Assembly: GCF_030815855.1 (NCBI RefSeq)
Contig: NZ_JAUSXG010000001.1
Span: forward strand, 1,674,001 to 1,738,000
Source of the DNA: Variovorax paradoxus
Lineage (GTDB): Bacteria > Pseudomonadota > Gammaproteobacteria > Burkholderiales > Burkholderiaceae_C
Direction of reading: 5' to 3'
DNA length: 64,000 nt
The position numbers were made by a program, and so were the translations under genes. A model generated the notes under the pieces. The model made no database searches, was not told the DNA's origin, and saw only the letters and a list, made by a program, of their open reading frames with translations. Positions 9,004 through 17,910 of the stretch are shown piece after piece; the stretch's first letter is position 1, and every line of letters begins with the position of its first letter.

Positions 9004-9726
9004 TCAGCGGTTGGCCGGAGCCGCCGAAACTGCCGATGCCACCGCGGCCGGGTTGGCCGAAAGGTTGCGCTGCAGGATGTTGGAGAACTCCTCGATGTAG
9101 GTTTCGAGGGCGATGGCGATCTTGTCGATCTCGCGCGCGAAGCGGTTGTAGCCCACCACCGCCGGAATGGCGGCGAACAGGCCGATGGCCGTGGCCACCA
9201 GTGCTTCGGCAATGCCGGGCGCCACGGTGGCCAGCGTCACTTGCGCGAGCGCGGCCAGGCCGGTGAAGGCATGCATGATCCCCCAGACCGTGCCGAAGAG
9301 GCCGACGTACGGCGACACCGAACCGACGGTGGCAAGGAACGACAGGTTCTGTTCGGCCGCATCGAGTTCGCGCTGGAAGCTCGCGCGCATGGCGCGGCGG
9401 GCGCCGTCGAGCAGCGTGCTGGCGTCGCTCACGTGGCGCTCGCGCAGCTTCTGGTACTCGCGCATGCCGGAAGCGAAGATGCGCTCCATCGGGCCCGCGA
9501 ACTTGGCGTTCTGCGCGGCCGAGGCAAACAGCTCGTTGAGGCTGGTGCCCGACCAGAACTCGCGCTCGAAGTCGTCGTTCAAGGCGCGCATGCGGCGCAG
9601 TGCAAAGTACTTGCGGATGATCGCGGCCCAACTGGCAATCGAAACGATCACGAGCAGCAGCACGACCAGTTGAACCACGAAACTCGCGTGGAGGAGGAGA
9701 TTGATGATCGAGAGGTCTTGGTTCAT
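9004..9726 (-). CDS. tolQ: Tol-Pal system protein TolQ
   Basis: A 240-residue MotA/TolQ/ExbB-family protein. The first membrane segment is FVVQLVVLLLVIVSIASWAA, followed by a cytoplasmic domain and two further membrane helices in the conserved C-terminal half (LSFLATVGSVSPYVGLFGTV, GIMHAFTGLA, then VAPGIAEALVATAIGLFAAI). These residues line the proton channel with TolR. The ATG at 9726 overlaps the stop of ybgC (ATGA), so translation is probably coupled. Longer upstream in-frame sequence is the shadow of ybgC and is not part of the protein. Confidence 0.95.
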   Translation of the reverse strand: MNQDLSIINLLLHASFVVQLVVLLLVIVSIASWAAIIRKYFALRRMRALNDDFEREFWSGTSLNELFASAAQNAKFAGPMERIFASGMREYQKLRERHVSDASTLLDGARRAMRASFQRELDAAEQNLSFLATVGSVSPYVGLFGTVWGIMHAFTGLAALAQVTLATVAPGIAEALVATAIGLFAAIPAVVGYNRFAREIDKIAIALETYIEEFSNILQRNLSANPAAVASAVSAAPANR

Positions 9727-10181
9727 GGCTTGAAAGGTTGAGTCATGGAGCCGCCGGAGCGCTCGAGGGTTCCCGAAACTTGGGTCGGAATGCGCGCGGG
9801 GCGCAATGTGGTGGCATCCACCCAGCCGATGCGGATGGTGCCTTCGCACAGAAGGACGGGTGCCGCGGCGCCCGCTCGCTCTTGCTCTGTTTTTGATAGC
9901 ACCCGCTGTCCGATTATCAACGACGCCGTGCCCAGTTGCCGGAGGTCGGCTGTAACCAGCAGTTCGTCGTCGAGGCGGGAGGGGCGATGGTATTTGAGCT
10001 GCGTTTCGCTCACCACGAACTGGCCGCCGGTTTCCTCGCGCAGCTTTCGCTGCTCCACGCCCAGCGAGCGCAGCCATTCGGTGCGGCCGCGTTCCATGAA
10101 CTTGAGGTAGTTGGCGTAGAACACGATGCCGCCGGCGTCGGTGTCTTCCCAATACACGCGGATCGGAAACGCGTAGCTCAT
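9723..10181 (-). CDS. ybgC: Tol-Pal-associated acyl-CoA thioesterase YbgC
   Basis: A 152-residue hotdog-fold thioesterase. The catalytic signature YWEDTDAGGIVFYANYLKFM near the N terminus contains the active-site Asp of the 4-hydroxybenzoyl-CoA thioesterase/YbgC family. It is somewhat longer than E. coli YbgC at the C terminus. YbgC hydrolyses acyl-CoA and is encoded with tolQRA in many proteobacteria, where it is linked to envelope lipid metabolism. The start at 10181 overlaps the upstream aminotransferase stop by 4 bases, and its own stop overlaps tolQ by 4 bases, so the block is translationally chained. Confidence 0.93.
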   Translation of the reverse strand: MSYAFPIRVYWEDTDAGGIVFYANYLKFMERGRTEWLRSLGVEQRKLREETGGQFVVSETQLKYHRPSRLDDELLVTADLRQLGTASLIIGQRVLSKTEQERAGAAAPVLLCEGTIRIGWVDATTLRPARIPTQVSGTLERSGGSMTQPFKP

Positions 10182-11374
10182 CGGGCCGGGTTCGCGATCA
10201 TGGCCCGCAGGCGTTCGATGGATTCCTCGAGATGCGCCATCGAACTGGCGGTGGAAAAGCGCACGAACTTGCCGGTTTCGGCGGTGCCGAAGTCGCGGCC
10301 GGGCGTGACGGCGACATGGGCGCGCTTCATGGTTTCGAAGGCGAAATCCCAACTGCCGGAGATGCCGAGTTTCTCCGCCACGCCGGTGCAGTCGGCCCAG
10401 GCGTAGAAGGCGCCGTCGGGCACCACGGGCACGTTGAGGCCGAGTGCGTTGAGCTGCGGAATGAACCAGTCGCGGCGCGCCTTGAACTCGGCGCGGCGGC
10501 GCTCGTATTCAGCAATGCTCGGGTCTTCGAAGCAGGCCAGTGCCGCGTACTGCGACACGGTGCTCGGGCAGATGAAAAGGTTCTGCGCGAGCCGCTCGAC
10601 CACAGGCACCAGCGCTTCGGGCACCACCAGCCAGCCGAGCCGCCAGCCGGTCATGTTGAAGTACTTGCTGAAGCTGTTGATGCTGATGACGTTGTCGTCG
10701 ATGGCAAGCGCCGTTTGCCCGAAAGCGTCGTCGTGGGAAAGTCCGAGATAGATCTCGTCGATCAGCGTGATGCCGCCGCGCTGCGACACCACGTTGTGGA
10801 TGCGTCGCAGCTCGTCGGGCGCAATCGAGGTGCCCGTGGGGTTGGAAGGCGAGGCGAGCAGCACGCCGCGCGTCTTGTCGGTCCACGCGGCTTCCACCTT
10901 GGCGGCGGTGAGCTGGAAACGCTCTTCGGCCGTGGTGGGAATCAGCACGGCCGTGCCGTCCGCTGCGCTCACGAAATGGCGGTTGCAGGGATAGCTCGGG
11001 TCGGGCAGCAGGATCTCGTCGCCGGACTCGATCAACGCCAGGCACGCCAGCTGCAGCGCGGCCGAGGCACCGGCCGTCACCACGATGCGGCGGGCCGGCA
11101 CGCCGACATTGAAGCGGCTCTTGTACCAGCCGCTGATGCGCTCACGCAAATGGTCGAGCCCGGTGGCCTGGGTGTACTGCGTGGCACCGGCGCGCACCGC
11201 GCGGGCCGCAGCTTCCTGCACCAGCGGCGGTGCGGTGAAATCGGGCTCGCCGATGTTCAGGAAGATCATCGGCCGGTCGGTATGCGCCACCTCGCGCGCC
11301 AACACGCCGGCGGCCTTGGCAACCTCCATCACATAGAACGGTTCGATGCGCTGCGCGCGCGCCGAAATTCTCAT
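10178..11374 (-). CDS. PLP-dependent aminotransferase (class I/II)
   Basis: A 398-residue fold-type I aminotransferase. Visible motifs are IFLNIGEPDFTAPP near the N terminus, YTQATGLDHLRERIS, LASPSNPTGTSI, the Asp/Tyr cofactor contacts in LIDEIYLGLSHD, and the Schiff-base lysine in INSFSKYFNMTGWRLGWLVV. The C terminus has the substrate-carboxylate Arg region KFVRFSTASSMAHL. It resembles aspartate/alanine-type enzymes, but the amino acid used cannot be fixed from sequence. It sits between nusB and ybgC in one direction. The ybgC overlap ties it to the tol operon, although a metabolic link to Tol is not obvious. Confidence 0.9.
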   Translation of the reverse strand: MRISARAQRIEPFYVMEVAKAAGVLAREVAHTDRPMIFLNIGEPDFTAPPLVQEAAARAVRAGATQYTQATGLDHLRERISGWYKSRFNVGVPARRIVVTAGASAALQLACLALIESGDEILLPDPSYPCNRHFVSAADGTAVLIPTTAEERFQLTAAKVEAAWTDKTRGVLLASPSNPTGTSIAPDELRRIHNVVSQRGGITLIDEIYLGLSHDDAFGQTALAIDDNVISINSFSKYFNMTGWRLGWLVVPEALVPVVERLAQNLFICPSTVSQYAALACFEDPSIAEYERRRAEFKARRDWFIPQLNALGLNVPVVPDGAFYAWADCTGVAEKLGISGSWDFAFETMKRAHVAVTPGRDFGTAETGKFVRFSTASSMAHLEESIERLRAMIANPAR

Positions 11375-11426
11375 TGCACCCCCAAGCTACGGCGCTGCGC
11401 GCTTTCGGGCGGCCGGGCGGCGCTCC

Positions 11427-11975
11427 TCACGGTCTGGCCTTGCCGGAACTGCGGTCGGCCTCCACTTCGGCGGCGCGCAATTGCGGCGCCAGGCCGTTGA
11501 GCACGGCGTTCACGTACTTGTGGCCGTCGGTGCCGCCGAATTCCTTGGCAAGCTCGATGCATTCGTTGAGCACCACGCGCCACGGCACGTCGAGGCAATG
11601 CTGGAACTCGTACACGCCGATCCACATCACGGCGTGTTCGATGGGCGATATCTCCTCGAACTTGCGGTCCAGCAGCGGCCGGATCAGTGCGTCGAGCTGC
11701 TCGGCGCCTTCGATGGCGCCGTGCAGCAGCGCGTCGTAGTGCGCGGCGTCGGCTTTGTGAAAGCCCGCGAGGTCGCGCGTGAAGTGATCGATGTCGGTCG
11801 GGTCGTTGCGGCCCACCAGGTGCTGGTAGAGCGCCTGCAGCGCGAACTCGCGCGCGCGGCTGCGGTTCGACTTGGCCGAAGCCTTGCGTGCACCGGTGCT
11901 GGTGAGGCCGGTGCGCACCTGGCGCTCCGGGCGCGGCTTGGCACCGGCTGCTTTGTTGTTGTTGTCTTCGGTCAT
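11427..11975 (-). CDS. nusB: Transcription antitermination factor NusB
   Basis: A 182-residue NusB. A basic, low-complexity N-terminal extension of about 38 residues precedes the conserved all-helical core ([20 protein letters not shown], then [20 protein letters not shown], then [20 protein letters not shown] and [16 protein letters not shown]). NusB pairs with NusE (ribosomal protein S10) on boxA RNA to suppress termination in rRNA operons. The ATG at 11975 overlaps the ribH stop, which is the usual ribH-nusB linkage. The extension is longer than in E. coli NusB (139 residues) but is common in this group. Confidence 0.95.
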   Translation of the reverse strand: MTEDNNNKAAGAKPRPERQVRTGLTSTGARKASAKSNRSRAREFALQALYQHLVGRNDPTDIDHFTRDLAGFHKADAAHYDALLHGAIEGAEQLDALIRPLLDRKFEEISPIEHAVMWIGVYEFQHCLDVPWRVVLNECIELAKEFGGTDGHKYVNAVLNGLAPQLRAAEVEADRSSGKARP

Positions 11976-12433
11976 TTCAGGGAGGCCAGCAATTGCGCCA
12001 TTTCGACAGCCACCTGGGCTGCATCGCGGCCCTTGTCGGTCTGCCGGGCAACAGCTTGCTCGAGGTTTTCGGTCGTGAGAATCGCGTTGGCGATGGGAAG
12101 GCGATGGTCGAGCGCAATGCGGCTCACGCTTGCACCGGATTCGTTGGCCACCAGTTCGAAATGGTAGGTCTCGCCGCGGATGATGCAGCCCAGCGCCACG
12201 AGTGCGTGGTAGCCGCCGCGCACGGCCATCGCCTGCAAGGCTACGGGCACTTCGAGCGCGCCGGGAACCTCTACATGGTGAATGTCCTCCGCGGCCACGC
12301 CCAGCGTCTCGAGCTCCGCGAGGCAGGCAGCGGCGAGCGCATCGGTGACGTCGGCGTTGAAGCGCGCCTGCACGATGCCGATGCGGAGGCCCTTGCCGTT
12401 GAGCGTTCTCTCGCCCTTGTTTGAACCTTGCAT
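11972..12433 (-). CDS. ribH: 6,7-dimethyl-8-ribityllumazine synthase
   Basis: A 153-residue lumazine synthase that condenses 5-amino-6-ribitylaminouracil with 3,4-dihydroxy-2-butanone 4-phosphate in the penultimate step of riboflavin synthesis. Motifs are [56 protein letters not shown] and the C-terminal [20 protein letters not shown]. Its length is normal for the icosahedral or pentameric enzyme. It lies 6 bases after ribBX and overlaps nusB, placing the pathway genes ribD, ribE, ribBX and ribH in one run. Confidence 0.96.
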   Translation of the reverse strand: MQGSNKGERTLNGKGLRIGIVQARFNADVTDALAAACLAELETLGVAAEDIHHVEVPGALEVPVALQAMAVRGGYHALVALGCIIRGETYHFELVANESGASVSRIALDHRLPIANAILTTENLEQAVARQTDKGRDAAQVAVEMAQLLASLK

Positions 12434-12439
12434 GTCGTG

Positions 12440-13594
12440 TCAGTCTTTCGTGAGGTAGCCGGCAATTTCGAGGCCGTAGCCCGCGGCCATGCTCGGCATG
12501 CGGCGGGGCGTGCCGAGCAGGTTCATCTTGTGCACGCCGCATTCGCGCAAAATTTGCGCGCCGATGCCATAGCTGCGCAGGTCCATGCGGCCGCGCTCGG
12601 GGGCTTGCGCGGGGCGCGCGGTGCCGTCGAATTGGGCGAGCAGTTCACCGGCCGTTTCGCCGCAGTTCAGCAGCACAGCCACGCCCTTGCCTTCGGTCGC
12701 GATGTGCGAGAGGCTGGCGTCAAGGCTCCACGAGTGCAGCGAGCGGTTGATTTCGAGCGCATCGAGCACTGAAAGTGGCTCGTGCACGCGCACGGACACC
12801 GTGTCTTCGGGCGCCCACTTGCCGCGCACCAGCGCAAGGTGCACGCCGCGGCTGGGCTTGTCGGTGAAGGCATGGGCGGTGAACGTGCCCCAGGCGGTCT
12901 GGATTTCGCGGCAGCCGACTTTCTCGACCAGCGATTCGACGCGGCTGCGGTGCTCGATGAGCGCGGCGATGGTGCCGATCTTGAGCCCATGCTCGGCCGC
13001 GAAGATCTGCAGGTCGGGCAGGCGCGCCATGGTGCCGTCTTCGTTCATCACTTCGCAGATCACCGAGGCGGGCGAGCAGCCGGCCATCGCGGCGAGATCG
13101 CAACCGGCTTCGGTATGGCCCGCGCGCATCAGCACGCCGCCGTCCACCGCCTGCAACGGAAAGATGTGGCCGGGCTGCACGAGGTCGCTCGCGACGGCGT
13201 TGCGCGCCACCGCCGCCTGCACCGTGCGCGCGCGGTCGGCGGCCGAGATGCCGGTGGTCACGCCTTCGGCCGCCTCGATCGACACGGTGAAGGCCGTCGA
13301 ATGCTTGGCGCCGTTGCGCGAAACCATGGGCGGCAGCTGCAGCCGCTCGCACATTTCGCGCGAGAGCGTGAGGCAGATCAGCCCGCGTGCGTGGCGCGCC
13401 ATGAAGTTGATGGCCTCGGGCGTGATGTGGTCGGCTGCAATGACGATGTCGCCTTCGTTCTCGCGGTCTTCCTCGTCGACCAGGATCACCATGCGGCCGG
13501 CGGCGAGCTCGGCCACGATCTCCTCGACCGGGGAAATCGGCGCGGGTGCCCGCGTGCCGCGGGAAGCGCCGATGGGCGTGACGGAAGCGTTCAT
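12440..13594 (-). CDS. ribB: 3,4-dihydroxy-2-butanone-4-phosphate synthase with degenerate cyclohydrolase-II-like domain (RibBX)
   Basis: A 384-residue protein. The N-terminal half is a full DHBP synthase ([66 protein letters not shown]), which converts ribulose 5-phosphate into the four-carbon riboflavin precursor. The C-terminal half resembles GTP cyclohydrolase II in length and position, but the zinc-binding Cys cluster and catalytic segment expected after [10 protein letters not shown] (around residue 270) are missing. This is the RibBX variant described in proteobacteria, so only the butanone phosphate step is expected here and a separate ribA should exist elsewhere. The start overlaps the ribE stop by 4 bases. 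Confidence 0.93.
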   Translation of the reverse strand: MNASVTPIGASRGTRAPAPISPVEEIVAELAAGRMVILVDEEDRENEGDIVIAADHITPEAINFMARHARGLICLTLSREMCERLQLPPMVSRNGAKHSTAFTVSIEAAEGVTTGISAADRARTVQAAVARNAVASDLVQPGHIFPLQAVDGGVLMRAGHTEAGCDLAAMAGCSPASVICEVMNEDGTMARLPDLQIFAAEHGLKIGTIAALIEHRSRVESLVEKVGCREIQTAWGTFTAHAFTDKPSRGVHLALVRGKWAPEDTVSVRVHEPLSVLDALEINRSLHSWSLDASLSHIATEGKGVAVLLNCGETAGELLAQFDGTARPAQAPERGRMDLRSYGIGAQILRECGVHKMNLLGTPRRMPSMAAGYGLEIAGYLTKD

Positions 13595-14274
13595 TCGGCA
13601 GTGTCCTTGGAATACGTTGATTGCGTGGAGCCGACGGCCGAGGGCGCAAGAACGCCGGCCTGAAGCATGCGCTCCACGTAGCGCGCCACGGTATCTATTT
13701 CGAGATTGACCTTGGAGCCTGCCGTCAGGCCGCCCAGGGAGGTGTTGTCGACGGTGTGCGGAATCAGGTTGATGCTGATCTCGCTGCCGTCGGCATTGTC
13801 GGCCACGGTGTTGACCGTGAGGCTGACCCCGTTGACCGTGATGGAGCCCTTGTAGGCCAGGAAGCGCGCCAACGCAGGCGGCGCCACCACGCGCAGTTCC
13901 CAGCTTTCGCCCACGGGCGCGAAATGGCTCACGGTGCCGATGCCGTCCACATGGCCCGAAACGATATGGCCGCCGAGCCGGTCGCTGGCGCGCAGTGCCT
14001 TCTCGAGGTTGATGCGGGCACCTTCTTCGATGAGGCCCGCGGTCTTGTCGAGCGATTCGGCCGAAATGTCGATGGTGAACAGTTGCTGTGCCGGATCGAG
14101 CGTGGTCACGGTCATGCAGGCGCCGTTGAGCGCAATGCTGTCGCCGAGGCCTACATCGTCGAGATACCCGTCGGGCACCGAAATGCCGAGTCTTTTGCCG
14201 TAGGAGGAGGAGGAGGGGCCGAGGTCGTGGATGGCGGCGATGCGCCCCACGCCGGTAATGATTCCGGTGAACAT
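13591..14274 (-). CDS. ribE: Riboflavin synthase subunit alpha
   Basis: A 227-residue riboflavin synthase that dismutates two lumazines to riboflavin. It begins with the invariant MFTGII and shows the two tandem lumazine-binding barrels: the first includes DSIALNGACMTVT and GGHIVSGHVDGIGTV, and the second KGSITVNGVSLTVNTV, with a C-terminal trimerisation helix region (DTVARYVERML). The gene is also called ribC in some genera. It lies 87 bases below ribD and overlaps ribBX. No FMN riboswitch motif was found upstream of this gene or ribD. Confidence 0.95.
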   Translation of the reverse strand: MFTGIITGVGRIAAIHDLGPSSSSYGKRLGISVPDGYLDDVGLGDSIALNGACMTVTTLDPAQQLFTIDISAESLDKTAGLIEEGARINLEKALRASDRLGGHIVSGHVDGIGTVSHFAPVGESWELRVVAPPALARFLAYKGSITVNGVSLTVNTVADNADGSEISINLIPHTVDNTSLGGLTAGSKVNLEIDTVARYVERMLQAGVLAPSAVGSTQSTYSKDTAE

Positions 14275-14361
14275 TCGTACATTTTCGCAGATGCGGGGGG
14301 CCTCGGCCTTTCCGCGGCGCTTTGGCCGTGCAATCCGCCTCCGCTTGCCTGAGACGGGCCG

Positions 14362-15498
14362 CTAAAAGCTGTCGCGGCCGCGCACCCGAGACACGATCCG
14401 CAGATCCGGTCCGAGCATCTGCACGGACTTGAATTCGAGCGCCAGCGCCCCCGCCAGCGAGGTGAGCGGCCCGCCGGCATGCAGGTGGCTCGCCATGTCG
14501 AGGCCGCTGCCGATCAGCTTGGGCGCCAGATACACCAGCAGCTCGTCGACGCAGCCTTCGCGGATCAGCGAGCCGTTGAGCTTGTGGCCGGCTTCGACGT
14601 GGAGTTCGTTGACGCCGCGCGCCGCCAGGTCTTGCAGCATCGCCGCCAGGTCGACCTTGCCGCTTGCATTAGGCAGGCAGGTGACCGTGGCGCCGCTGGC
14701 TTCCAGCGCGGCGGCCCTGGCCGCGTCGCGCGAGGCGGCGTAGATCCATACCGGACGGCCTGCTATGAAAACATGAGCATCGGGCGGCGTCTGCAGGTGA
14801 CTGTCGACGATCACCAGATGCGGCTGGCGCGGCGTCTCGACCAGCCGCACGTCGAGCCGGGGGTTGTCCTCGAGCACGGTGCCGACGCCCGTCAGCACCG
14901 CACTGGCCCGGGCCCGCCACGCGTGGCCGTCGGCGCGCGCGGCCTCGGAGGTGATCCATTGGCTCACGCCGTTGGCAAGGCCGGTCTTGCCGTCGAGCGA
15001 GGCCGCTACCTTCAGGCGCACCCAGGGCAGCTTGCGGACCATGCGGCTGAAGAAACCGATATTGAGTTCGCGCGACTCGGCCGCGCCCGGGCCGGTCTGC
15101 ACCTCGACACCCGCTGCGCGCAGGCGCGCGAAGCCTTGCCCTGCCACCAGCGGGTTCGGATCGGCGAGCGATGCGACGACCCTGCCGACGCCCGCCGCGA
15201 TCAGCGCGTCGCAACAGGGGCCAGTGCGCCCGTGGTGCGAACAGGGCTCGAGCGTGACGTAGGCGGTGGCGCCCGCCACCGAATGGCCCTTGGCCGCTGC
15301 GTCGCGCAGCGCCATCACTTCGGCATGCGGTCCGCCGGCCTGCTGCGTGTACCCCTGGCCCAGCACGCGGCCCACCGCATCGCTCAGGACGCAGCCGACG
15401 CGCGGGTTGGGATCGGTCAGCCACAGCGCGGCGGAAGCCAGCCGCAATGCGGTGGCGATGTGCTGCGCGTCTTGTGCATCTTGTTCAGGGGAGGGCAT
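14362..15498 (-). CDS. ribD: Bifunctional riboflavin deaminase/reductase RibD
   Basis: A 378-residue bifunctional enzyme for the deaminase and reductase steps of riboflavin synthesis. The N-terminal cytidine-deaminase-type domain has the zinc motif GGPHAEVMAL and PCSHHGRTGPCCDALI. The C-terminal reductase domain follows (VRLKVAASLDGKTGLANGVS, ASAVLTGVGTVLEDNPRLDV, NELHVEAGHKLNGSLIREG). Its length matches the family. It is the first gene of the leftward rib run, with an ATG at 15498, and it diverges from the pil operon across a 164-base spacer that must hold both promoters. Confidence 0.95.
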   Translation of the reverse strand: MPSPEQDAQDAQHIATALRLASAALWLTDPNPRVGCVLSDAVGRVLGQGYTQQAGGPHAEVMALRDAAAKGHSVAGATAYVTLEPCSHHGRTGPCCDALIAAGVGRVVASLADPNPLVAGQGFARLRAAGVEVQTGPGAAESRELNIGFFSRMVRKLPWVRLKVAASLDGKTGLANGVSQWITSEAARADGHAWRARASAVLTGVGTVLEDNPRLDVRLVETPRQPHLVIVDSHLQTPPDAHVFIAGRPVWIYAASRDAARAAALEASGATVTCLPNASGKVDLAAMLQDLAARGVNELHVEAGHKLNGSLIREGCVDELLVYLAPKLIGSGLDMASHLHAGGPLTSLAGALALEFKSVQMLGPDLRIVSRVRGRDSF

Positions 15499-15662
15499 GG
15501 GCTGCGAGAAGAATTATTTAACACCGGAGCCGCCGGATCATACGAGCGGCAGTCAAAAGCGGATGAACGGCAAACCCGCTCGCGAGGGCCGAGCCTACGC
15601 TGCGGTTTCGATGGCGGGAACATAGAAGCAACCCAAGTTGCAGGATGGAGGAGGACATCGAA

Positions 15663-16238
15663 ATGGCGACATCCAGGCAGGCCGCCGCGGGCTTCTCGCT
15701 CGTGGAGGTGCTGGTTTCCATCGTGGTGCTGAGCATCGGCCTGCTCGGTTCCATCGGCATGCTGCTTGCCGCGGTGCGTACGGGCAAGGAAGCCGCCACC
15801 TTCGCCGCGGCAGTCAACCTCGTTCGCGACCTGTCCGAAAAGGTTCGCATGAACCCGGGCGTTGCGGTACGCCACGATGCGGGCAACACGTACCTCGTCG
15901 CCGACTGGACTGAGGATTCCGGCACCGGCGCGGTCCACAGCGGATGCGCGGCGGCGGGTACTGCCTGCAATGCGGAAGGCTTGGCCACCTGGGACATGGG
16001 CGAGTGGAAGCGCCGCGTGGCCAAGGCGTTGCCCGGCGTCCGCCTCCGCGTGTGTTTCGACGAAAAGCCCTGGAATGCGGCGGCCGGTGAATACGACTGG
16101 GCATGCAGCCAGTCCGGCCGCCATATGGTCGTGAAGCTCGGCTGGGTGCCGCATGCCGATACCGCTGCCGCGAAGCAGGAGGCCAAGCCGCAGCGGGAGC
16201 TACCGCCTCGTCTCGTGATGCAGCTGGTTTCTGGGTAG
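15663..16238 (+). CDS. pilV: Type IV pilus minor pilin PilV
   Basis: A 191-residue prepilin-like protein. The N terminus AAAGFSLVEVLVSIVVLSIG shows a type III leader with cleavage before Phe and Glu at position +5, followed by the hydrophobic helix (LVSIVVLSIGLLGSIGMLLA). The start at 15663 is chosen because GGAGGAGG at 15647-15654 is correctly spaced; an ATG at 15645 would add six residues but overlaps that site. PilV is a minor pilin that primes pilus assembly with PilW, PilX, PilE, FimT and PilY1. It is the first gene of this operon. Four Cys in the body may form disulfides. Confidence 0.88.
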   Translation: MATSRQAAAGFSLVEVLVSIVVLSIGLLGSIGMLLAAVRTGKEAATFAAAVNLVRDLSEKVRMNPGVAVRHDAGNTYLVADWTEDSGTGAVHSGCAAAGTACNAEGLATWDMGEWKRRVAKALPGVRLRVCFDEKPWNAAAGEYDWACSQSGRHMVVKLGWVPHADTAAAKQEAKPQRELPPRLVMQLVSG

Positions 16239-16246
16239 GCATACGC

Positions 16247-17227
16247 ATGGCCGTGCGAACTCCCGATCACCCAGCGCATGACCGCCAACGCGGCATGACC
16301 CTGGTCGAGCTGATGGTCGCCGCCGCCATCGGGCTGATGGTCGTGCTCGCCGCCACGGCCACGTTCATCGGCAGCAGGCAACTCTTTACCGCCAATGCGG
16401 AAGCCCAGGCGGTGGAAGATTCGCTGAGGTTCGCGGGCTTCGTCGTCAGGAGCATCGTGCGGCAGGCCGGCTATTCCGACTATGCGCCCGACCATGCGGG
16501 TTTCGACGGCACCGTGGTCATCGGCAGCAGCGCCAATCTGCTGGGCTCGTCGGACGATCCTTCCGACCTGGACATCGTCGGCGCCAGCAATGCCCGGGTC
16601 GGTTTCTCGGGCGAAAGCCACGGCACACACAACAGCCGGGGCGTGAACGGGAGCGACTCGCTGCGCGTGCGGTTCTTCGGGCGCAGCCGTGTGGGAGGCG
16701 ACGACAGCGAACCCGACGGCACCATGGTCGATTGCATGGGCTTCGCTCAGGCCGGTCCTTCGGACGGTCAACCCTCGCTCGCCGATCGCGCATGGAGCTT
16801 CTTCCATGTGGCGGAAGCGGCCGACAGGGAGCCCGAGCTGTATTGCAAGTACCGCAGCGACAGGCACGGCGCGTTCAGGTCCGAACCGCTCGCGCGCGGC
16901 ATCGAGGTGTTCAAGGTCGTCTATGCCTACGACGGCAATGGCGATGGCGTGCCCGATCGCTGGATCGATGCCGCGCAGCTGGAGGCGCGGGCGGGCTCGG
17001 CTGCCGCCATCAACGGTGAATGGCGCAAGGTCGTTGGTCTTCGCGTCGGCATGGTTGCGCGCGGCGGCCGCGACAACAGCGGGTCTCCAAGTCAAGGCGA
17101 ACTTCTCTACCCGCTCGGCGCAGAATTTCCGGGCGCGAGCTTCAAGCCGCCGGCCGATGGCCGATTGCGGCGCACTTCCACCTTCACGGTGATGCTGCGC
17201 AACGCCATGAAGGAGCCGGGGCCATGA
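16247..17227 (+). CDS. pilW: Type IV pilus minor pilin PilW
   Basis: A 326-residue prepilin-like protein with the processed-pilin signature RQRGMTLVELMVAAAIGLMV near the N terminus (Gly before the cleavage site, Glu at +5). The C-terminal half has a loop with DGNGDGVPD at residues 229-237, a DxNxDxxxD pattern like calcium-binding loops of thrombospondin-3 or EF-hand type. It starts 8 bases after pilV and its stop overlaps the pilX start. PilW joins the tip or priming complex of type IV pili. The calcium loop is an observation; its occupation is untested. Confidence 0.87.
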   Translation: MAVRTPDHPAHDRQRGMTLVELMVAAAIGLMVVLAATATFIGSRQLFTANAEAQAVEDSLRFAGFVVRSIVRQAGYSDYAPDHAGFDGTVVIGSSANLLGSSDDPSDLDIVGASNARVGFSGESHGTHNSRGVNGSDSLRVRFFGRSRVGGDDSEPDGTMVDCMGFAQAGPSDGQPSLADRAWSFFHVAEAADREPELYCKYRSDRHGAFRSEPLARGIEVFKVVYAYDGNGDGVPDRWIDAAQLEARAGSAAAINGEWRKVVGLRVGMVARGGRDNSGSPSQGELLYPLGAEFPGASFKPPADGRLRRTSTFTVMLRNAMKEPGP

Positions 17228-17877
17228 GCCGGGCCCGGCGCTCGGTGCCACGAGGCTTTGCGCTCATCGTGGTGCTGCTGATGCTGGCCATCGCGATGGT
17301 GCTGGGCATCGGCGCGGCGCAGGTTTCGCTGGTCGGCGAGCGAAGCGCGCGCAACGACCGCGACACCGAGATCGCGTTTCAGGCCGCCGAGGCCGCGCTC
17401 GCCGACGCCGAGCGCGATGTGCTCGGCCCCAACGACAGTGCGGCGCAGCGCCTTTGTCTTTTCAACGGCAAGGATGCCTCGGCCTTCGTTCCCGGGTGCG
17501 GCGGCGCGGGCGTGCGCCAAGGGCTGTGCGCGCAGGGCGAGGCCGGCGCCAAGCCGGTGTGGATGAGCGCCGACTTTGCGGCCGAAAGCGCAACCTCGGT
17601 CGCCTACGGCGCCTTCACCGGACAAACCTACGCCGCGGGCAATGCAGCGACAGGCACACGTGCGGGCGCATTGCCCGCGCGTGCGCCGCGCTACATCGTG
17701 GAAGCGGTTCGCAATCTCGGCGGGTGGCAGGCCGGCCAATTGCGCAGCGCGAGCGTGCGCAACGCCTCGCATCTCTTTCGCGTCACGGCCGTCGGCTATG
17801 GCATGCGGGAAGAGACGCGGGTGGTGCTGCAGACCAATTTGTACAAACCGGCGGCCAGCCCGGGCTGCCCTCCATGA
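17224..17877 (+). CDS. pilX: Type IV pilus assembly protein PilX
   Basis: A 217-residue protein with an N-terminal hydrophobic helix following a basic stretch (RRSVPRGFALIVVLLMLAIA) and the PilX-type continuation GAAQVSLVGERSARNDRDTEIAFQAAEAALADAE. This lacks the Glu+5 of major pilins, as in other PilX proteins of the N-terminal PilX family. It is the third gene of the minor pilin operon, overlapping pilW by 4 bases and 33 bases before pilY1. It probably sits at the pilus tip with PilV, PilW and PilY1. Confidence 0.87.
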   Translation: MSRARRSVPRGFALIVVLLMLAIAMVLGIGAAQVSLVGERSARNDRDTEIAFQAAEAALADAERDVLGPNDSAAQRLCLFNGKDASAFVPGCGGAGVRQGLCAQGEAGAKPVWMSADFAAESATSVAYGAFTGQTYAAGNAATGTRAGALPARAPRYIVEAVRNLGGWQAGQLRSASVRNASHLFRVTAVGYGMREETRVVLQTNLYKPAASPGCPP

Positions 17878-17910
17878 CGTTCCTTCTTTCTTGCCGAAAC
17901 GGAGTTCCGA

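Noticed and set aside
14275..15662. Possible FMN riboswitch before ribE, ribD or ribBX
   Set aside because: The conserved FMN aptamer elements were not found on either strand in the leader regions.
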